A model generated the notes under the pieces. It had not been told where the DNA came from, searched no databases, and saw only the letters and a program-made list of their open reading frames with translations. 64,000 bases of DNA, taken from contig NZ_BAUC01000002.1 in NCBI RefSeq assembly GCF_000474215.1, forward strand, positions 17,254 to 81,253, in the 5' to 3' direction. How positions within the stretch are numbered: the stretch's first letter is position 1; every line of letters starts with the position of its first letter. Positions 26,199-37,844 of this stretch are shown here, piece by piece. Source of the stretch: Edwardsiella hoshinae NBRC 105699 = ATCC 33379 (lineage in GTDB: Bacteria > Pseudomonadota > Gammaproteobacteria > Enterobacterales > Enterobacteriaceae). Made by a program: the position numbers and the translations under genes.

Positions 26199-27058
26199 TC
26201 CCCCCTTAGACCGTTGCTGGCCGTCGCCAGGCGATACAGGGCGAACAGCCCTAGAGATAATGCAATGTTAATTAAGGCGATCATACAGGCAACGGCATAG
26301 TCGGACTCCAAGATCGCTTTGCTATAGACCAGCATCGGCAGCGTGTTCACCCCCTTGGCGCCAATGAATAACACGATCCCGAACTCGTTGGTGGTCAACA
26401 GCAGACACAGACTGCCGCCCGCCAACAGCGCAGGCTTCGCCGCCGGCAGGATCACCTGCGTCACCACCCGCGCCGGATGGGCACCAAGGATACTGGCGGC
26501 CTCCAACTGACTGTGATCGATCTGGCGCAGCGCGGCGAGCAATGGCCGCATCACCAGCGGCGTAAACACGGTGACCTCCGCCAAAATCACCCCATGAATG
26601 GAATAGAGAAAATCCAACGGCGGTAGCGCCAGGTCGAACCATTGCATCAGCAGACCGTTGAACAACCCCGCCGAGCCATAGATAAAGGTGAAAGCCAGGG
26701 TAATCAAGAATGTCGGCAAGGCGATAAAAATATCTACCACACGGCTAATCACGCCGCTCGCGGGAAAGGGAATGAATACCAGGATCAGCGCCAACACGCT
26801 GCCAAGCAGCAGGCATCCCAGCGTGGCGCATAGAGCGATAAATAACGTGTTAAATAAGGCCGCGACGAAACGCCTCGACTGTATCACTTGCCGCAAAGTC
26901 TCCAGCGAGACGCCTCCAGCGCCGTCGCGCAGCGCCTGTTCGCCGATCAACAATAACGGATAGAAGAACAGCGTCCCCAGTACCAAGAGCGGCGGCAGCA
27001 GCCATAACCCGCGGCACCGCCCTAACACCGCTTGCGTCAACCCCATCGTTAACAACAT
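26195..27058 (-). CDS. phnU: 2-aminoethylphosphonate ABC transporter permease PhnU
   Basis: A 287-residue permease with six helices; the EAA loop reads EAASILGAHPARVVTQVILPAAKPAL. Other family blocks are the N-terminal helix LLPPLLVLGTLFFYPLLLI and FIALPTFLITLAF. It forms the heterodimeric channel with PhnV. It overlaps phnT by a single base (TAATG) and phnV by 4 bp, so the three are coupled. Confidence 0.9.
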   Translation of the reverse strand: MLLTMGLTQAVLGRCRGLWLLPPLLVLGTLFFYPLLLIGEQALRDGAGGVSLETLRQVIQSRRFVAALFNTLFIALCATLGCLLLGSVLALILVFIPFPASGVISRVVDIFIALPTFLITLAFTFIYGSAGLFNGLLMQWFDLALPPLDFLYSIHGVILAEVTVFTPLVMRPLLAALRQIDHSQLEAASILGAHPARVVTQVILPAAKPALLAGGSLCLLLTTNEFGIVLFIGAKGVNTLPMLVYSKAILESDYAVACMIALINIALSLGLFALYRLATASNGLRGE

Positions 27059-28170
27059 TACGACTCCTCGATCAGTACCGCATCATTGGGTTCAAACCAC
27101 AGCGCTACAGGATCGCCCGGACGGAGCGCCGCATCCAATTGCGTCACCACCACCCGCACCGGCTCGCCCGCCACCTCGCACAACAGATGCGTGAGATCCC
27201 CCTGCCAATGTAATGAACGCAAGGTTGCATTCAGACGATGACTCTGCGCACTCCGGGGCGTCAGGCCAATATGCTGTGGGCGAAGGCACAGCAGCGAATG
27301 CCGGCCATGCAATCCACCACGACTGAAGGCGCTGACTACCGTCCCGCCACAACTCACATTCTGCCAGCCGGGGGCATTGCTTCCGCCCAATGCGGTCGCC
27401 CTCAATAGATTGGCGCGGCCAAGGAATTCAGCGGCAAAACGATTGGTAGGATGATGATACAGCGCGCGAGTCTCCCCATGGGCGATCAGGCTCCCCTCCT
27501 TCATGATGCCGATCTTATCCGCCAGGGTGAGCGCCTCGCTCTGATCGTGCGTGACATACAGGATGGTCAACTCGGGCAGCTCACGGTGCAGGCGGGCTAT
27601 CTCCTCTACCATGTTGTGACGGATCTGCGCATCCAATGCCGAGAGCGGCTCATCCAGTAACAAGACCCGGGGGCGCACGGCGATGGCGCGGGCGATGGCC
27701 ACCCGTTGCTGCTGACCACCGGAGAGTTGGTGTGGATAGCGGTTGACATAGTCGCTCATGCCGACGATCTTCAGTGCCGCCGCAACACGCGCCGCAATCA
27801 AGGCGTTGGCTTGCTTCTGGGCGCGCAGGCCGAAGGCGACATTATCGCCCACCCGCAGGTGCGGAAACAGGGCATAATTCTGTACCACCATCGCCAAGCC
27901 ACGCTGATAAGGCGGTAAAGACGTCACTTCGCTACCACCAATGAGAATACGGCCACTGACCGGCTGCACAAAGCCAGCCAGCGCACGCAACACGGTCGTC
28001 TTCCCCGATCCAGATGGGCCGATCAGCGCCAGTACCTCGCCCGGCGCGATGGTCAGCGAGAACGGCTTTAAGACCACGTTGCCATGATAGGCCACGCATA
28101 CATCGGCGAACTCAATACGAGAAGATCCCGGCACCGACGTCTGAGGCGGGGCCGTCGATTTCATTAACAT
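27058..28170 (-). CDS. phnT: 2-aminoethylphosphonate ABC transporter ATP-binding protein PhnT
   Basis: A 370-residue ATPase: Walker A GPSGSGKTTV, Q-loop VVQNYALFPH, signature LSGGQQQRVAIARAI, Walker B VLLLDEPLSALD and H-loop YVTHDQSEAL, followed by a C-terminal TOBE-type regulatory region (about 255-370). It belongs to the spermidine/putrescine/iron-type importer class, as expected for PhnT. It sits 6 bp after phnS and overlaps phnU by one base. Confidence 0.92.
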   Translation of the reverse strand: MLMKSTAPPQTSVPGSSRIEFADVCVAYHGNVVLKPFSLTIAPGEVLALIGPSGSGKTTVLRALAGFVQPVSGRILIGGSEVTSLPPYQRGLAMVVQNYALFPHLRVGDNVAFGLRAQKQANALIAARVAAALKIVGMSDYVNRYPHQLSGGQQQRVAIARAIAVRPRVLLLDEPLSALDAQIRHNMVEEIARLHRELPELTILYVTHDQSEALTLADKIGIMKEGSLIAHGETRALYHHPTNRFAAEFLGRANLLRATALGGSNAPGWQNVSCGGTVVSAFSRGGLHGRHSLLCLRPQHIGLTPRSAQSHRLNATLRSLHWQGDLTHLLCEVAGEPVRVVVTQLDAALRPGDPVALWFEPNDAVLIEES

Positions 28171-28176
28171 GGCGGC

Positions 28177-29190
28177 TTACTCGCTATCGGTAACGCGGTG
28201 CCAGCGGGCGATATCCGCCGACAGTGAGAGGGCGACCTCATCCCAATCCGGCTGCCAGCTTTTCACCCCGGCCAGAGTGGTTTGGGCGGTCTGGTAATTG
28301 GCATCCTGCGGCGTCACGTCGTCGCGTACCGGCATTCCCCAAGCGAGCGCACTGACACTCTGTTGCGCCTCCTGACTCAGCAAGAACTCAATCAGCTTCT
28401 TACCATTCTCAGGCTGCGGAGCCCCCTGCACCAAACCGATCACATAAGGGAGCGCCAATGCGCTGCGCTCGCCCTGGGCATCGGCCGGCCAGAAGATGCG
28501 TACATTAGGATTACGCGTCATCTGTGCCAGGTTCATCTGTAAGTCACCGTTAGCCACATACAGTTCGCCCTTATTCACCAGCGCGGTCAGCTTACCTGTC
28601 GAGGCCGAAGGGCCGACATTGTTGGCTTGCAGCTGCGCCAGATAGGCGTAACCCGCCTCTTTACTGCCGAAGCTATGGAAGGCTTGCAGCATCATCGCCG
28701 TCCCATCAGCGGCCTGGCCCGGCGTAGAGTATTGCAGCTTATTCTTAAAGCGCGCATCCAGCAGATCCTGCCAACTGGTCGGCGCCGTTTTCAGCAGTTT
28801 GGCGTTATAGATAAAGCTCAGGTAGTTCTTCACCAGCGGGGTATAGTAATCGCTGCTGCCAGGGATCTGCTCAGCAGCGGCGGGACGGAAGGCGGCCAGC
28901 AGTTTTTCACGCGCGGCGCGTTGGATAAACGGTGGCGCGGTCACCAACACGTCAGCCTGGGGGTTGGTACGCTCCTTGGCCAAACGTTCGACCACCACGC
29001 CGCCACCGCCCTCGACATAACGCACCGAGATACCGGTCGCCTGAGTAAAGGCGGCGAATTGCGCCTGATACCAGCTGTTGTTGCCATCATGTAGCCCATC
29101 GATCGAGTAAACGGTGACGAGCGGGGCGGCCCAGACCGGAACGCTGCTCAAGGCGGCGGACAGGAGAACAGATGTGGAAAGTTTCATCAT
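28177..29190 (-). CDS. phnS: 2-aminoethylphosphonate-binding periplasmic protein PhnS
   Basis: A 337-residue binding protein with a signal peptide ([21 protein letters not shown]) and a class II binding-protein fold starting [13 protein letters not shown]. Blocks such as [15 protein letters not shown] and [24 protein letters not shown] are typical of the AEP/iron-type group. An in-frame ATG at 29241 would put 17 residues ahead of the leader; the double ATG at 29190/29187 with GAGG upstream is preferred. A PhnR-type site lies 29 bp upstream of the start, suggesting a promoter of its own in addition to read-through from phnR. Confidence 0.9.
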   Translation of the reverse strand: MMKLSTSVLLSAALSSVPVWAAPLVTVYSIDGLHDGNNSWYQAQFAAFTQATGISVRYVEGGGGVVVERLAKERTNPQADVLVTAPPFIQRAAREKLLAAFRPAAAEQIPGSSDYYTPLVKNYLSFIYNAKLLKTAPTSWQDLLDARFKNKLQYSTPGQAADGTAMMLQAFHSFGSKEAGYAYLAQLQANNVGPSASTGKLTALVNKGELYVANGDLQMNLAQMTRNPNVRIFWPADAQGERSALALPYVIGLVQGAPQPENGKKLIEFLLSQEAQQSVSALAWGMPVRDDVTPQDANYQTAQTTLAGVKSWQPDWDEVALSLSADIARWHRVTDSE

Positions 29191-29218
29191 AGTAGCCTCA
29201 TGGGGACGTTGTGGTTTC

Positions 29219-29230
29219 TGGCCTATACCA
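29219..29230. promoter_or_regulatory. Candidate PhnR operator upstream of phnS
   Basis: Minus-strand TGGTATAGGCCA differs at one base from the palindrome TGGTATAGACCA found upstream of phnW. TGGT-N4-ACCA-like dyads are typical for GntR/HutC-type regulators. Confidence 0.6.
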
Positions 29231-29315
29231 GTTTTGCCCATTACGCTAAACGGCTTTTATGACAAGACGATGAATCCATGCCCGCTGCCGGCATGCCCCT
29301 GCCCCTTCCCACGAC

Positions 29316-30041
29316 TCAATGCGTATCGACCTCGATACGCAGGCTATCGTGACGCCAATATTCGATGTCGAGATCGAGCACGCGCCCATACTGGTCGTAG
29401 TTGAGACGGCGCAGCAACAGCGTCGGCCGCCCCTCCATCACCCCCAGCGCCTGCGCGGCTGGACGCGGCATCGCGCTGGGGTAGAACGACAGGTGCATGC
29501 TGGCATAACACAGGTGGTAATGGCGCTGATACACCTCCGTCAGACTACCATTCAAATCATGGCGTAGTAGCTCCGGTACCCGCGCCGGCAAGCAATAGTT
29601 TTCGCAATAGCAAATCGCGCGCTCATCGGCGTAACGTAGACGCTTGAGCAGATAGATCTGGTCGGACGGTTGCAACTGCAACGATGCCATCACCTCCAGC
29701 GGTACCGTGTGCAACGCACCGCTCAATAGACGGGTTCGCGGCACTCGCCCCTGTTCATGACACAGTTGATGAAAGTTGGTGTTCTGCGTCGGATCGAGCC
29801 ACAGGCGTTGTGGTGTCACAAACCAACCGCGACGATCGGCGCGATAAATCAGGCCGCTGGCCTCCAACTGCGCCAAGCTCTCACGGACAGTGATACGTGT
29901 GGTGTTGAAGCGGCCACAGAGCTCACGCTCAGAGGGTAACTTATCGCCACATTTCAGCGCGCCGCTCTCGATGTGCGCCTGGAGTTGCGCCTTAATGGAC
30001 AGGTATTGCGGGATATCACCCGGGCTCGCTTTCATGCTCAT
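29316..30041 (-). CDS. phnR: GntR-family (HutC subfamily) transcriptional regulator PhnR
   Basis: A 241-residue regulator. The N-terminal winged helix has [25 protein letters not shown] (about residues 36-60); the C-terminal UTRA ligand domain runs from about 95 to 240 ([23 protein letters not shown] onwards). It lies between the transport genes and the divergent phnWX, the position of phnR in Salmonella. It probably senses 2-aminoethylphosphonate or a catabolite and controls both sides through the TGGT-N4-ACCA sites at 29219 and 30153. Confidence 0.88.
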   Translation of the reverse strand: MSMKASPGDIPQYLSIKAQLQAHIESGALKCGDKLPSERELCGRFNTTRITVRESLAQLEASGLIYRADRRGWFVTPQRLWLDPTQNTNFHQLCHEQGRVPRTRLLSGALHTVPLEVMASLQLQPSDQIYLLKRLRYADERAICYCENYCLPARVPELLRHDLNGSLTEVYQRHYHLCYASMHLSFYPSAMPRPAAQALGVMEGRPTLLLRRLNYDQYGRVLDLDIEYWRHDSLRIEVDTH

Positions 30042-30152
30042 TCACCGTCGCTGAGGTCTGGCCCTATTATACAGGGATTGATGAATTTTTTGTTGCAAGC
30101 CTATTTTTCCTTTGACCCCCCCGGGGCGATATCGCCATGATGCTCGACAATC

Positions 30153-30164
30153 TGGTATAGACCA
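30153..30164. promoter_or_regulatory. Candidate PhnR operator upstream of phnW
   Basis: TGGTATAGACCA, a perfect TGGT-N4-ACCA dyad 12 bp before the phnW start in the divergent phnR-phnW region. It shares 11 of 12 bases with the site before phnS. Confidence 0.65.
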
Positions 30165-30176
30165 ATGGTGATAATG

Positions 30177-31280
30177 ATGACTGCACGTAATGCCCTGCTA
30201 CTCACCCCCGGCCCGCTAACCACCTCGCCCAGCGTCAAGACGGCGATGCTCCGCGATAGCTGTACCTGGGACGACGACTACAACCGCGGGGTGGTCGAGC
30301 CAATCCGCCGCCGCCTCACCGCCCTGGCTACCACGGCTGCCGGCTACAGCTCCGTTCTCTTGCAAGGCAGCGGCAGCTACGCCGTTGAGGCGGTCCTCGG
30401 TAGCGCCGTCGGTCAACAGGGTAAGGTGTTGATCATCAATAACGGGGCCTACGGTGCGCGCATGGCCGAGATGACGGCTCGGATGGGCATCGCCCACCAG
30501 GTCTACGACTGCGGCGAGCTCGCCCGCCCCGATCTGGCCGATCTGGCGGCATACTTACAGGCCGACCCGACCATCAGTCACATCGCACTGGTGCACTGTG
30601 AGACGACCACCGGGATGCTTAACCCGATCCGCGAGGTGGGCGAACTGGCGCGCCGCTATGGCAAAATCTATCTGGTCGATGCGATGAGCAGCTTCGGCGG
30701 CATCCCGCTGGATATGGCCGAATTAGGCATCGACTTTCTGATCAGCTCGGCCAATAAATGTCTCCAGGGGGTGCCCGGCTTCGCCTTCGTCATCGCCCGC
30801 GGTGAACGCCTGGCAGCCTGCGCCGGCCGCTCACGTTCGCTGGCGCTGGATCTCTACGCCCAATGGCGCTGCATGGAGGAGCACCACGGCAAGTGGCGCT
30901 TCACCTCCCCCACGCATTGCGTGCTGGCTTTCGCCCAGGCGCTGCGGGAGCTGGAGGCGGAGGGCGGTGTCGCGGCACGCCATCGCCGCTACCAGGCGAA
31001 TCAGCGCCGCCTGGTCGCCGGCATGCGGCGCCTCGGCTTTCAGACTCTGCTAGACGACGAGTTACACTCGCCGATCATTAGCGCGTTTTATTCACCCACC
31101 AGCCCACACTACCGCTTCGCCGACTTTTACTCGCGCCTCAAACAGCAGGGCTTCATCATCTATCCCGGCAAAGTATCGCAGAGCGACTGCTTCCGTATCG
31201 GCAACATCGGTGAGGTCTATCCCGCCGACATCGACGCCCTACTCGGCGCCATTCACCAGGCCATGTATTGGCAACAGTAA
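30177..31280 (+). CDS. phnW: 2-aminoethylphosphonate--pyruvate transaminase PhnW
   Basis: A 367-residue PLP transaminase converting 2-aminoethylphosphonate and pyruvate to phosphonoacetaldehyde and alanine. The N-terminus [19 protein letters not shown] and [10 protein letters not shown] are diagnostic; the PLP lysine lies in [16 protein letters not shown]. The frame begins at 30165, but the conserved MT-RN-LLLTPGP start fits the ATG at 30177 (or 30174). The ribosome site is weak (GGTG). It is followed 9 bp later by phnX, giving the complete two-step pathway to acetaldehyde and phosphate. Confidence 0.93.
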   Translation: MTARNALLLTPGPLTTSPSVKTAMLRDSCTWDDDYNRGVVEPIRRRLTALATTAAGYSSVLLQGSGSYAVEAVLGSAVGQQGKVLIINNGAYGARMAEMTARMGIAHQVYDCGELARPDLADLAAYLQADPTISHIALVHCETTTGMLNPIREVGELARRYGKIYLVDAMSSFGGIPLDMAELGIDFLISSANKCLQGVPGFAFVIARGERLAACAGRSRSLALDLYAQWRCMEEHHGKWRFTSPTHCVLAFAQALRELEAEGGVAARHRRYQANQRRLVAGMRRLGFQTLLDDELHSPIISAFYSPTSPHYRFADFYSRLKQQGFIIYPGKVSQSDCFRIGNIGEVYPADIDALLGAIHQAMYWQQ

Positions 31281-31289
31281 GGACACAGC

Positions 31290-32099
31290 ATGCACCGTAT
31301 TCAGGCCGTTATTCTCGATTGGGCCGGCACGACTGTCGACTTTGGCTCCTTCGCCCCCACCCAAATCTTCGTCGAGGCATTCCACCAGGCATTCGCTATC
31401 GAACTGACGCTGGCCGAGGCCCGAGCGCCGATGGGACTGGGCAAGTGGCAACACATCGAAGCGCTGGGAAAACTACCCAGTGTCGATGCCCGCTGGCGGG
31501 CTAAGTTTGGCCGGGCGATGAATAGCGCCGATATCGAGGCTATCTACAACGCATTCATGCCATTACAGATAGCCAAGGTCGTCGACTTCGCCACACCGAT
31601 CGCCGGAGTGGTCGACACCATTGCGGATCTGCGCGCCGCCGGGATCAAGATCGGCTCCTGCTCCGGTTACCCGCGCGCGGTGATGGCGCGTCTGGCACCG
31701 GCAGCGGCCGCTCAAGGCTATGCGCCGGACTGCTGGGTAGCAACCGACGATCTCGCCGCCGGTGGCCGCCCCGGCCCTTGGATGGCGTTGCATAACGTTA
31801 TCACCTTGGGGATCGACGCCGTGGCGCATTGTGTTAAGGTCGACGACGCCGTACCGGGGGTCCAGGAGGGGCTTAATGCCGGCATGTGGAGCGTTGGCTT
31901 AGCCATCTCCGGCAACGAATTCGCCGCCAGTTGGACGGAGTACCATGCCATGACAGACGATGAGAAGACCCGCCGCCGCGCCCAGGCTGCCGAGAGGCTG
32001 TACGCCGCTGGCGCGCACTATGTGGTCGACACCCTGGCAGATCTGCCGGCGGTAATTGCCCAGATCGATCGGCGCCTGGCGCGCGGCGAACGTCCCTAA
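31290..32099 (+). CDS. phnX: Phosphonoacetaldehyde hydrolase (phosphonatase) PhnX
   Basis: A 269-residue HAD-superfamily hydrolase that cleaves the C-P bond of phosphonoacetaldehyde. The nucleophile motif is [11 protein letters not shown], with the two aspartate/threonine positions seen in phosphonatases. The cap-domain Schiff-base lysine would be in [22 protein letters not shown] and [13 protein letters not shown] carry motifs II and IV. An AAGGACAC ribosome site precedes the ATG. Forms an operon with phnW. Confidence 0.93.
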   Translation: MHRIQAVILDWAGTTVDFGSFAPTQIFVEAFHQAFAIELTLAEARAPMGLGKWQHIEALGKLPSVDARWRAKFGRAMNSADIEAIYNAFMPLQIAKVVDFATPIAGVVDTIADLRAAGIKIGSCSGYPRAVMARLAPAAAAQGYAPDCWVATDDLAAGGRPGPWMALHNVITLGIDAVAHCVKVDDAVPGVQEGLNAGMWSVGLAISGNEFAASWTEYHAMTDDEKTRRRAQAAERLYAAGAHYVVDTLADLPAVIAQIDRRLARGERP

Positions 32100-32130
32100 C
32101 GCGTGCCTCCCCGGCGGGTCTTGCTGCCGG

Positions 32131-32325
32131 CTATCTTGCCCCCTCGCTCAGTCTGGCTCCTGCGCCGCGACTGTCGGCGAGTTGGCGAGCGCTGGGCGGA
32201 CAGCCCGCCAGGCGATGGAAGAAACGGGTAAAGTAGACCGGGTCATTAAAGCAGCCCGGCGGGTAGGCTATCGGGTATACCGCACCGGCGCTCAATAGCC
32301 GTGGACGCTTGGCGTAACTGACGCG
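32131..32325 (-). pseudogene. Remnant of an AraC-family regulator (C-terminal HTH)
   Basis: The minus strand carries an open stretch that reads RVSYAKRPRLLSAGAVYPIA then FNDPVYFTRFFHRLAGCPPS and stops at 32131. The latter is the typical second helix-turn-helix of AraC/XylS regulators (compare GFNDPVYFTRFFHR). Upstream (32326-32440) the expected first HTH and sensor domain cannot be read in one frame, and no start is present. The gene is therefore decayed. It may have regulated the phn or nan genes on either side, but this is speculation. Confidence 0.65.
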
Positions 32326-32438
32326 CGCAGATCGGCCGTTTCGGCGAACGGTGGGCGAAACGGCGGTACATATCGGCCAGTTTCGCTCAGCGTAGTGCGC
32401 TCGCCGTCACTCGGTGGCCGCCGCACGGCGGCTCCCCG

Positions 32439-33774
<1,336 letters not shown>

Positions 33775-33778
<4 letters not shown>

Positions 33779-33981
33779 CGTGATCCTCCGCGGCATAGCG
33801 CGTAATTTCCGATGACGCGCGGCGTCAGGCGTGCCATGGCCGCCGCGATGACCAACACGCCAAGATGCCGTGCTGGCGCTAGGCAATCCAACGCAGCACC
33901 TGTCAACGTGGAACGGGAGACATGTGCTCCCCCATGCGTGCTAGCGCAACGCGCCGCGCGTTCAAGAAGTAACATACCCAA
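33775..33981 (-). pseudogene. Internally deleted nanE remnant (candidate)
   Basis: A 68-codon frame in the slot where nanE sits in E. coli (between nanT and nanK). Its N-terminus [20 protein letters not shown] loosely matches the NanE start (LLAQL...ANGGLIVSCQP) and its C-terminus [20 protein letters not shown] loosely matches the NanE end (GAWAVTVGSAITRLEHI). Its stop overlaps the nanK start as ATGA. A full epimerase needs about 230 residues, so the middle ~160 would be gone. The similarity is weak and visual only; what is solid is that no intact ManNAc-6-phosphate 2-epimerase gene is present in the cluster. Confidence 0.45.
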
Positions 33982-34037
33982 TGACCTTACTCGATAAATT
34001 ACCGACGGCCCGGCGTGGAGCGGGCCGCGAACCAGGA

Positions 34038-35528
34038 TTACCCTTTACTCTTTACGACATTGCCTTTGTAGCCACCGAAAGGAACGGCGCCGCTGAAGGG
34101 CTTACCGTCGATCGCATCGTGGGTACGCAATGCCTCAGGGTGCAACCAACGCTGTACGCGGGAGGGCATGTCTAGCCCGATCAGCAGGATCACCACGAAA
34201 GTCAGGCTGAAAGAGAGGGAGCACAAGGCGCTACCGAGATCCAGACGCTGGGCGATCAGCGCGCCGAGGATCGGTGCCAATGCCCCGCCCAATGCCCCAA
34301 CGTTGTAGGTGAAGCCCAAGCCGGCTGCCCGTTGATCGGTATCGAAATAGCCACCGATCAGCTTCGGTAAGATCCCGGAGATACCTTGACCTAACATCTG
34401 TTGGAAGAACAACAGGATACCCAGCACCCATACATGCGTCCCACCGATGGCGAATACCGGGATAATCAGCAACTGCGAAGCCAGCAGACTGTAGGCATAC
34501 GCCTTGCGGCTCCCCAGCCAATCCCCCAGGAAACCGCCAACGCAGCAACCGACCGCCGCGCCGAAGCCGCTGAAGAAGAGAACTTGCGCCACGATGGCCG
34601 GGGTATAGTCCAGTTCGGTTTTTAGATAGGTCGGCAGCAAGGCCTGGATCGGCCAGGAGTAGAGGAAGGCGAACAACACCACCACCATCAACATCACCCC
34701 GGTAGGCCAGCGTTTGCCATTGCTCTGCACCATGAAGCTGATGAAGATGGCGGCGCATAACAGTCCCAATACGGCCACAATAGCGGCGTTTTGCAGGTTA
34801 CCGGCGAAGCAGAACCACAGGGCGACGGCGGCGACGGCCGTCATCAGCATATTCATCACGCGATGTTCACCGCGATAAAGGACATCCACCATGGTGCGGA
34901 CCGGCACCTTACCAGAATGCTTCTCTTTCCAATCATGGGCCTCGGGAATATTTTTCCGTAGCCAGAGGGCAAAGATGATCGGCAGGATGCCGATGAAGAA
35001 CAGCGCACGCCAGCCCCAGGTCGGCACCACCAGGCTGTAGATCTGGGCAGCCACTACCGCGCCGACGGAGAAGCCAGAGATCAGGAAGCCGCTGGCCTTG
35101 TTACGCAAGTGCTTCGGCCAACTCTCGATGACATAGGTGGCGCTGGAGCCATACTCTCCCGCCATCCCCATGCCGATCACCAGGCGGGCGATAAACATGG
35201 TGGTGTATCCCGGCGCCAGGCCGCAGGCCAGCGTCCCGACGGAGAAGAGAAGAATACTGGATACCATCGCCAGGCGACGGCCATAACGGTCGCCCATAGC
35301 GCCCAGCATCAGCCCGCCGAACCAGCGGGAAATGAAAGCGGCGGAGATCAGGCTGGCCGCCTGTACCGTCGTCAGTCCGAATTCTGCCTGGACATCGGTC
35401 AACACCAGGGCGATTAAAACAAAGTCAAAACCATCAAGCAGGTACCCCAACCAGGCCGCGGAAAAGGCTTTCCACTGCGCCCGATCGAGATGGCGATACC
35501 ACGGGATGTTCTGGGTTGTAGTACTCAT
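34038..35528 (-). CDS. nanT: Sialic acid:H+ symporter NanT
   Basis: A 496-residue MFS transporter, the same length as E. coli NanT. It has the unusual 14-helix layout of NanT, with the central pair around residues 225-265 ([20 protein letters not shown]). Family motifs are [31 protein letters not shown] loop ([16 protein letters not shown]) and [15 protein letters not shown]. It imports N-acetylneuraminate with protons. Start by homology ([16 protein letters not shown]). A 122-bp gap to nanA holds a long inverted repeat (GGGAGGCG ... CGCCTCCC). Confidence 0.94.
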   Translation of the reverse strand: MSTTTQNIPWYRHLDRAQWKAFSAAWLGYLLDGFDFVLIALVLTDVQAEFGLTTVQAASLISAAFISRWFGGLMLGAMGDRYGRRLAMVSSILLFSVGTLACGLAPGYTTMFIARLVIGMGMAGEYGSSATYVIESWPKHLRNKASGFLISGFSVGAVVAAQIYSLVVPTWGWRALFFIGILPIIFALWLRKNIPEAHDWKEKHSGKVPVRTMVDVLYRGEHRVMNMLMTAVAAVALWFCFAGNLQNAAIVAVLGLLCAAIFISFMVQSNGKRWPTGVMLMVVVLFAFLYSWPIQALLPTYLKTELDYTPAIVAQVLFFSGFGAAVGCCVGGFLGDWLGSRKAYAYSLLASQLLIIPVFAIGGTHVWVLGILLFFQQMLGQGISGILPKLIGGYFDTDQRAAGLGFTYNVGALGGALAPILGALIAQRLDLGSALCSLSFSLTFVVILLIGLDMPSRVQRWLHPEALRTHDAIDGKPFSGAVPFGGYKGNVVKSKG

Positions 35529-35650
35529 ATCACTCTCCCGACGCTCTGTTTTTCATTGTTGTTATGCGCAGGGAGGCGCAGACAGCCGGCCTGGGTTCCT
35601 AGGTTGTGTGACCGGCACAACGTCACGCCTCCCGCATGGAGGTTAGGCCA

Positions 35651-36547
35651 TTAGTGCGCCCGCTCAGCCATCAGTTGTTCGGCCAAGGCCTTCAGCTCAG
35701 GCAGATAGCCTGCCTCAACCGGCTGGAACGGCTTGCGGCATAGCGGTACGGAGAGGACATCCATATAGTGCAGCACTGTCTTCAAGCCACGGAATACCCC
35801 AACCTTGATCAACAGGTCGATCACCTGGTTACAGGCACTCTGCAACGAACGCGCCGTCTGCACATCGCCGGTACGCAACGCCTGAGCGATCGCCTGATAG
35901 CGCCATCCCATGATGTTATAGGTGCTGCCGATACCGCCATCGGCCCCGGCCAACAGACCGCTGGCGAAGATTTCATCATAGCCGTTGTACAGCACCAGAT
36001 CGGGATGAGCGCGGCGGATCTGCTCCATCTGATACAGATCGCCGGAGGTTTGCTTCAACGCCCCGACGCCCGGTAGGGTGACCAAGGTGTTGATCTGATC
36101 GAGTGTCAACTTCACGCCACTCAACGCCGGGATGTTGTACACCACCATCGGCAAGCCATCGGCCGCGTCGATGATGGCGCGGTAGTGGTCGCAATGTTCG
36201 GCGAAACTAAAGGGGTAGTAGAACGGGGTGACTGCCGAGACAGCGTCAAAACCGTAACGCTGCGCCGCTTGGGCTAGCTGTTGGCTCTCTGCCGTACTGA
36301 TCGCGCCGACATGCGCGATCAGCGTTACTTTTCCTTGCGCCTCTTCGGCGACGATCTCCAGCACTTGTTCACGCTCTTCTCGACTTTGCATGAAGGCTTC
36401 TCCGGTGGAGCCACCGACATACAGCCCATCGATGCCCTGCGCAATGTTAAACCGCACCAGGCGGCGCAAACTCTCGCCGTCCAGTCGTTGTTGTTGGTCG
36501 AACGGTGTTAACAATGCGGGCATTACGCCTCTTAACTCTCTTGCCAT
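35651..36547 (-). CDS. nanA: N-acetylneuraminate lyase NanA
   Basis: A 298-residue TIM-barrel aldolase of the DHDPS/NAL family. The Schiff-base lysine is in [13 protein letters not shown], the catalytic tyrosine in [10 protein letters not shown], and [11 protein letters not shown] binds the carboxylate. It cleaves Neu5Ac to ManNAc and pyruvate. The ATG is preceded by AGAGG. It is the first gene of the nanA-nanT-nanK-nanQ operon, with a NanR operator 37 bp upstream. Length equals that of the E. coli enzyme (297). Confidence 0.96.
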   Translation of the reverse strand: MARELRGVMPALLTPFDQQQRLDGESLRRLVRFNIAQGIDGLYVGGSTGEAFMQSREEREQVLEIVAEEAQGKVTLIAHVGAISTAESQQLAQAAQRYGFDAVSAVTPFYYPFSFAEHCDHYRAIIDAADGLPMVVYNIPALSGVKLTLDQINTLVTLPGVGALKQTSGDLYQMEQIRRAHPDLVLYNGYDEIFASGLLAGADGGIGSTYNIMGWRYQAIAQALRTGDVQTARSLQSACNQVIDLLIKVGVFRGLKTVLHYMDVLSVPLCRKPFQPVEAGYLPELKALAEQLMAERAH

Positions 36548-36583
36548 GATGACCTCTGTCGATGATTTAATATTGTCTAACTA

Positions 36584-36607
36584 CATGCCTGTATACCTGT
36601 TATACCA
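36584..36607. promoter_or_regulatory. NanR operator
   Basis: Minus-strand TGGTATAACAGGTATACAGG, continuing CATG: two exact GGTATA repeats at 8-9 bp spacing plus a third degenerate copy (GGCATG). E. coli NanR binds three tandem GGTATA repeats at the nanA promoter. Confidence 0.82.
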
Positions 36608-36679
36608 GACCAAATAATCGACAGCCCACTGGCGCACATCTATTGTGCGATCGAGTTCACTAAATAATCGTTGAGGTCG

Positions 36680-37474
36680 TTACGACTCGTCAGAGGACGA
36701 TGTTGCGCTTAGGCTTTGCCAACTGGCGAACACACTGTTGAGATGCGTCTGTAAGGCGCGATCGGCCTGGTCGGGATCATGACGGCGGATTGCGGTGAGA
36801 ATTTCTATATGTTGTTGATAACTAACGTTATTGTGTTCATGCAAGTCGGCGTCGGCGACGGTAGGTCGCGCCGCCAGCAACCAATCCAGCAGGGCGACAT
36901 GGATCGCCATGAAGATCGGGTTGCCGGGGATCCCTGCCAGCACGCGGTGAAAATCGACATCGGAGCGGATAAATAACGCGTTATCATCCAGCGATTGGCT
37001 ATTGATGATCAACGCCTGCTCCAGCAACGCAATCTGCGCATCCGTGGCGTGCTCGGCGGCATAACGCACCAAGCTAGACTCGAAGAACAGACGCAGCTGT
37101 TCGAAGTGGGCGATGCCCCCCGGATGCGAGAGAAAATCTTTCGCCATCCCGGACAGCTCGCCGATGATGGTGTCAGCGGAGGGACGCGAGACGCGAGCGC
37201 GCTCGCCGTTGTTGATCTGCACCAACCCCTTGCGCTTCAAGGCCGCCAGCGCCTCACGCACCGATGGCCGGCCCACGTTGAAGAACGCCATCAGTTCACG
37301 CTCCGAAGGCAGTTGCTCCCCCTCGCCAAACTCGCGGCGGCGGATCATTTGCTCCAGCTCCTCCTCAACCATCTCCGAAAGCTTCTTGCGTACCAGCGGG
37401 CGGCGCCGCAAATTATGGCCGATGGTGGTGGGCGAGGCGTTCGTGGTGGGATCGAAGTCGTTCATAGCGTCCAT
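36680..37474 (-). CDS. nanR: Sialic acid-responsive repressor NanR (GntR/FadR family)
   Basis: A 264-residue FadR-type regulator nearly identical in plan to E. coli NanR: an N-terminal extension with [20 protein letters not shown], winged helix [20 protein letters not shown], then an all-helical FCD ligand domain with the metal-binding residues in [10 protein letters not shown] and the later histidines. It represses nan genes until Neu5Ac binds. Start by homology (MDAMNDF versus MGLMNAF). It lies upstream of nanA in the same direction. Confidence 0.95.
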   Translation of the reverse strand: MDAMNDFDPTTNASPTTIGHNLRRRPLVRKKLSEMVEEELEQMIRRREFGEGEQLPSERELMAFFNVGRPSVREALAALKRKGLVQINNGERARVSRPSADTIIGELSGMAKDFLSHPGGIAHFEQLRLFFESSLVRYAAEHATDAQIALLEQALIINSQSLDDNALFIRSDVDFHRVLAGIPGNPIFMAIHVALLDWLLAARPTVADADLHEHNNVSYQQHIEILTAIRRHDPDQADRALQTHLNSVFASWQSLSATSSSDES

Positions 37475-37671
37475 TCAAGTCAGCAGTCAGTCACGGTAAA
37501 CCCGTTCATCCTAACACAGGATCGAAAACAGGGGGAAACCTCGCCATGCCGCTCCCCAAGGTCGGCCATGACACAGCCAGCGCACAACGCTCCCTGCCCA
37601 CCCACTCCCCTCGTTATCACCGCTTCCACACCGGTTTACCACCAGAGAGGGCGAAGAAAGCCAACGCGCCC

Positions 37672-37734
37672 AGTCACGCCAGTCACGCCAGTCACGCCAG
37701 TCACGCCAGTCACGCCAGTCACGCCAGTCACGCT
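37672..37734. repeat. 9-bp tandem repeat, about seven copies
   Basis: Six exact copies of AGTCACGCC followed by one copy ending in T, with no spacers. It lies between nanR and the nik promoter. The unit would translate as Ser-His-Ala on the plus strand, but no convincing gene contains it. Short perfect arrays of this kind usually vary in copy number between strains. Confidence 0.95.
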
Positions 37735-37784
37735 GCAACATATTTTTACACATTGTCATTTCATTGATCCATCACACATTAATT

Positions 37785-37812
37785 GTATGAAGATTTCATA
37801 AAATCTTCATAC
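37785..37812. promoter_or_regulatory. NikR operator of nikABCDE
   Basis: GTATGA-N16-TCATAC, an exact match to the E. coli NikR operator consensus, ending 32 bp before the nikA start codon. It implies nickel repression of the importer. Confidence 0.93.
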
Positions 37813-37844
37813 CTATTATTCACGCCTAACTGGAGGTCACTGTT

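Noticed and set aside
37672..37734. Possible CRISPR array
   Set aside because: Units are 9 bp and directly adjacent, with no spacers and no cas genes nearby.
37546..37767. 73-codon plus-strand frame containing Ser-His-Ala repeats
   Set aside because: The repeat is explained by the 9-bp DNA array; there is no ribosome site, no family resemblance, and the frame runs into the nik promoter region.
37758..37776. Possible FNR site upstream of nikA
   Set aside because: TTGAT is present, but the ATCAA partner is not at the required 4-bp spacing.
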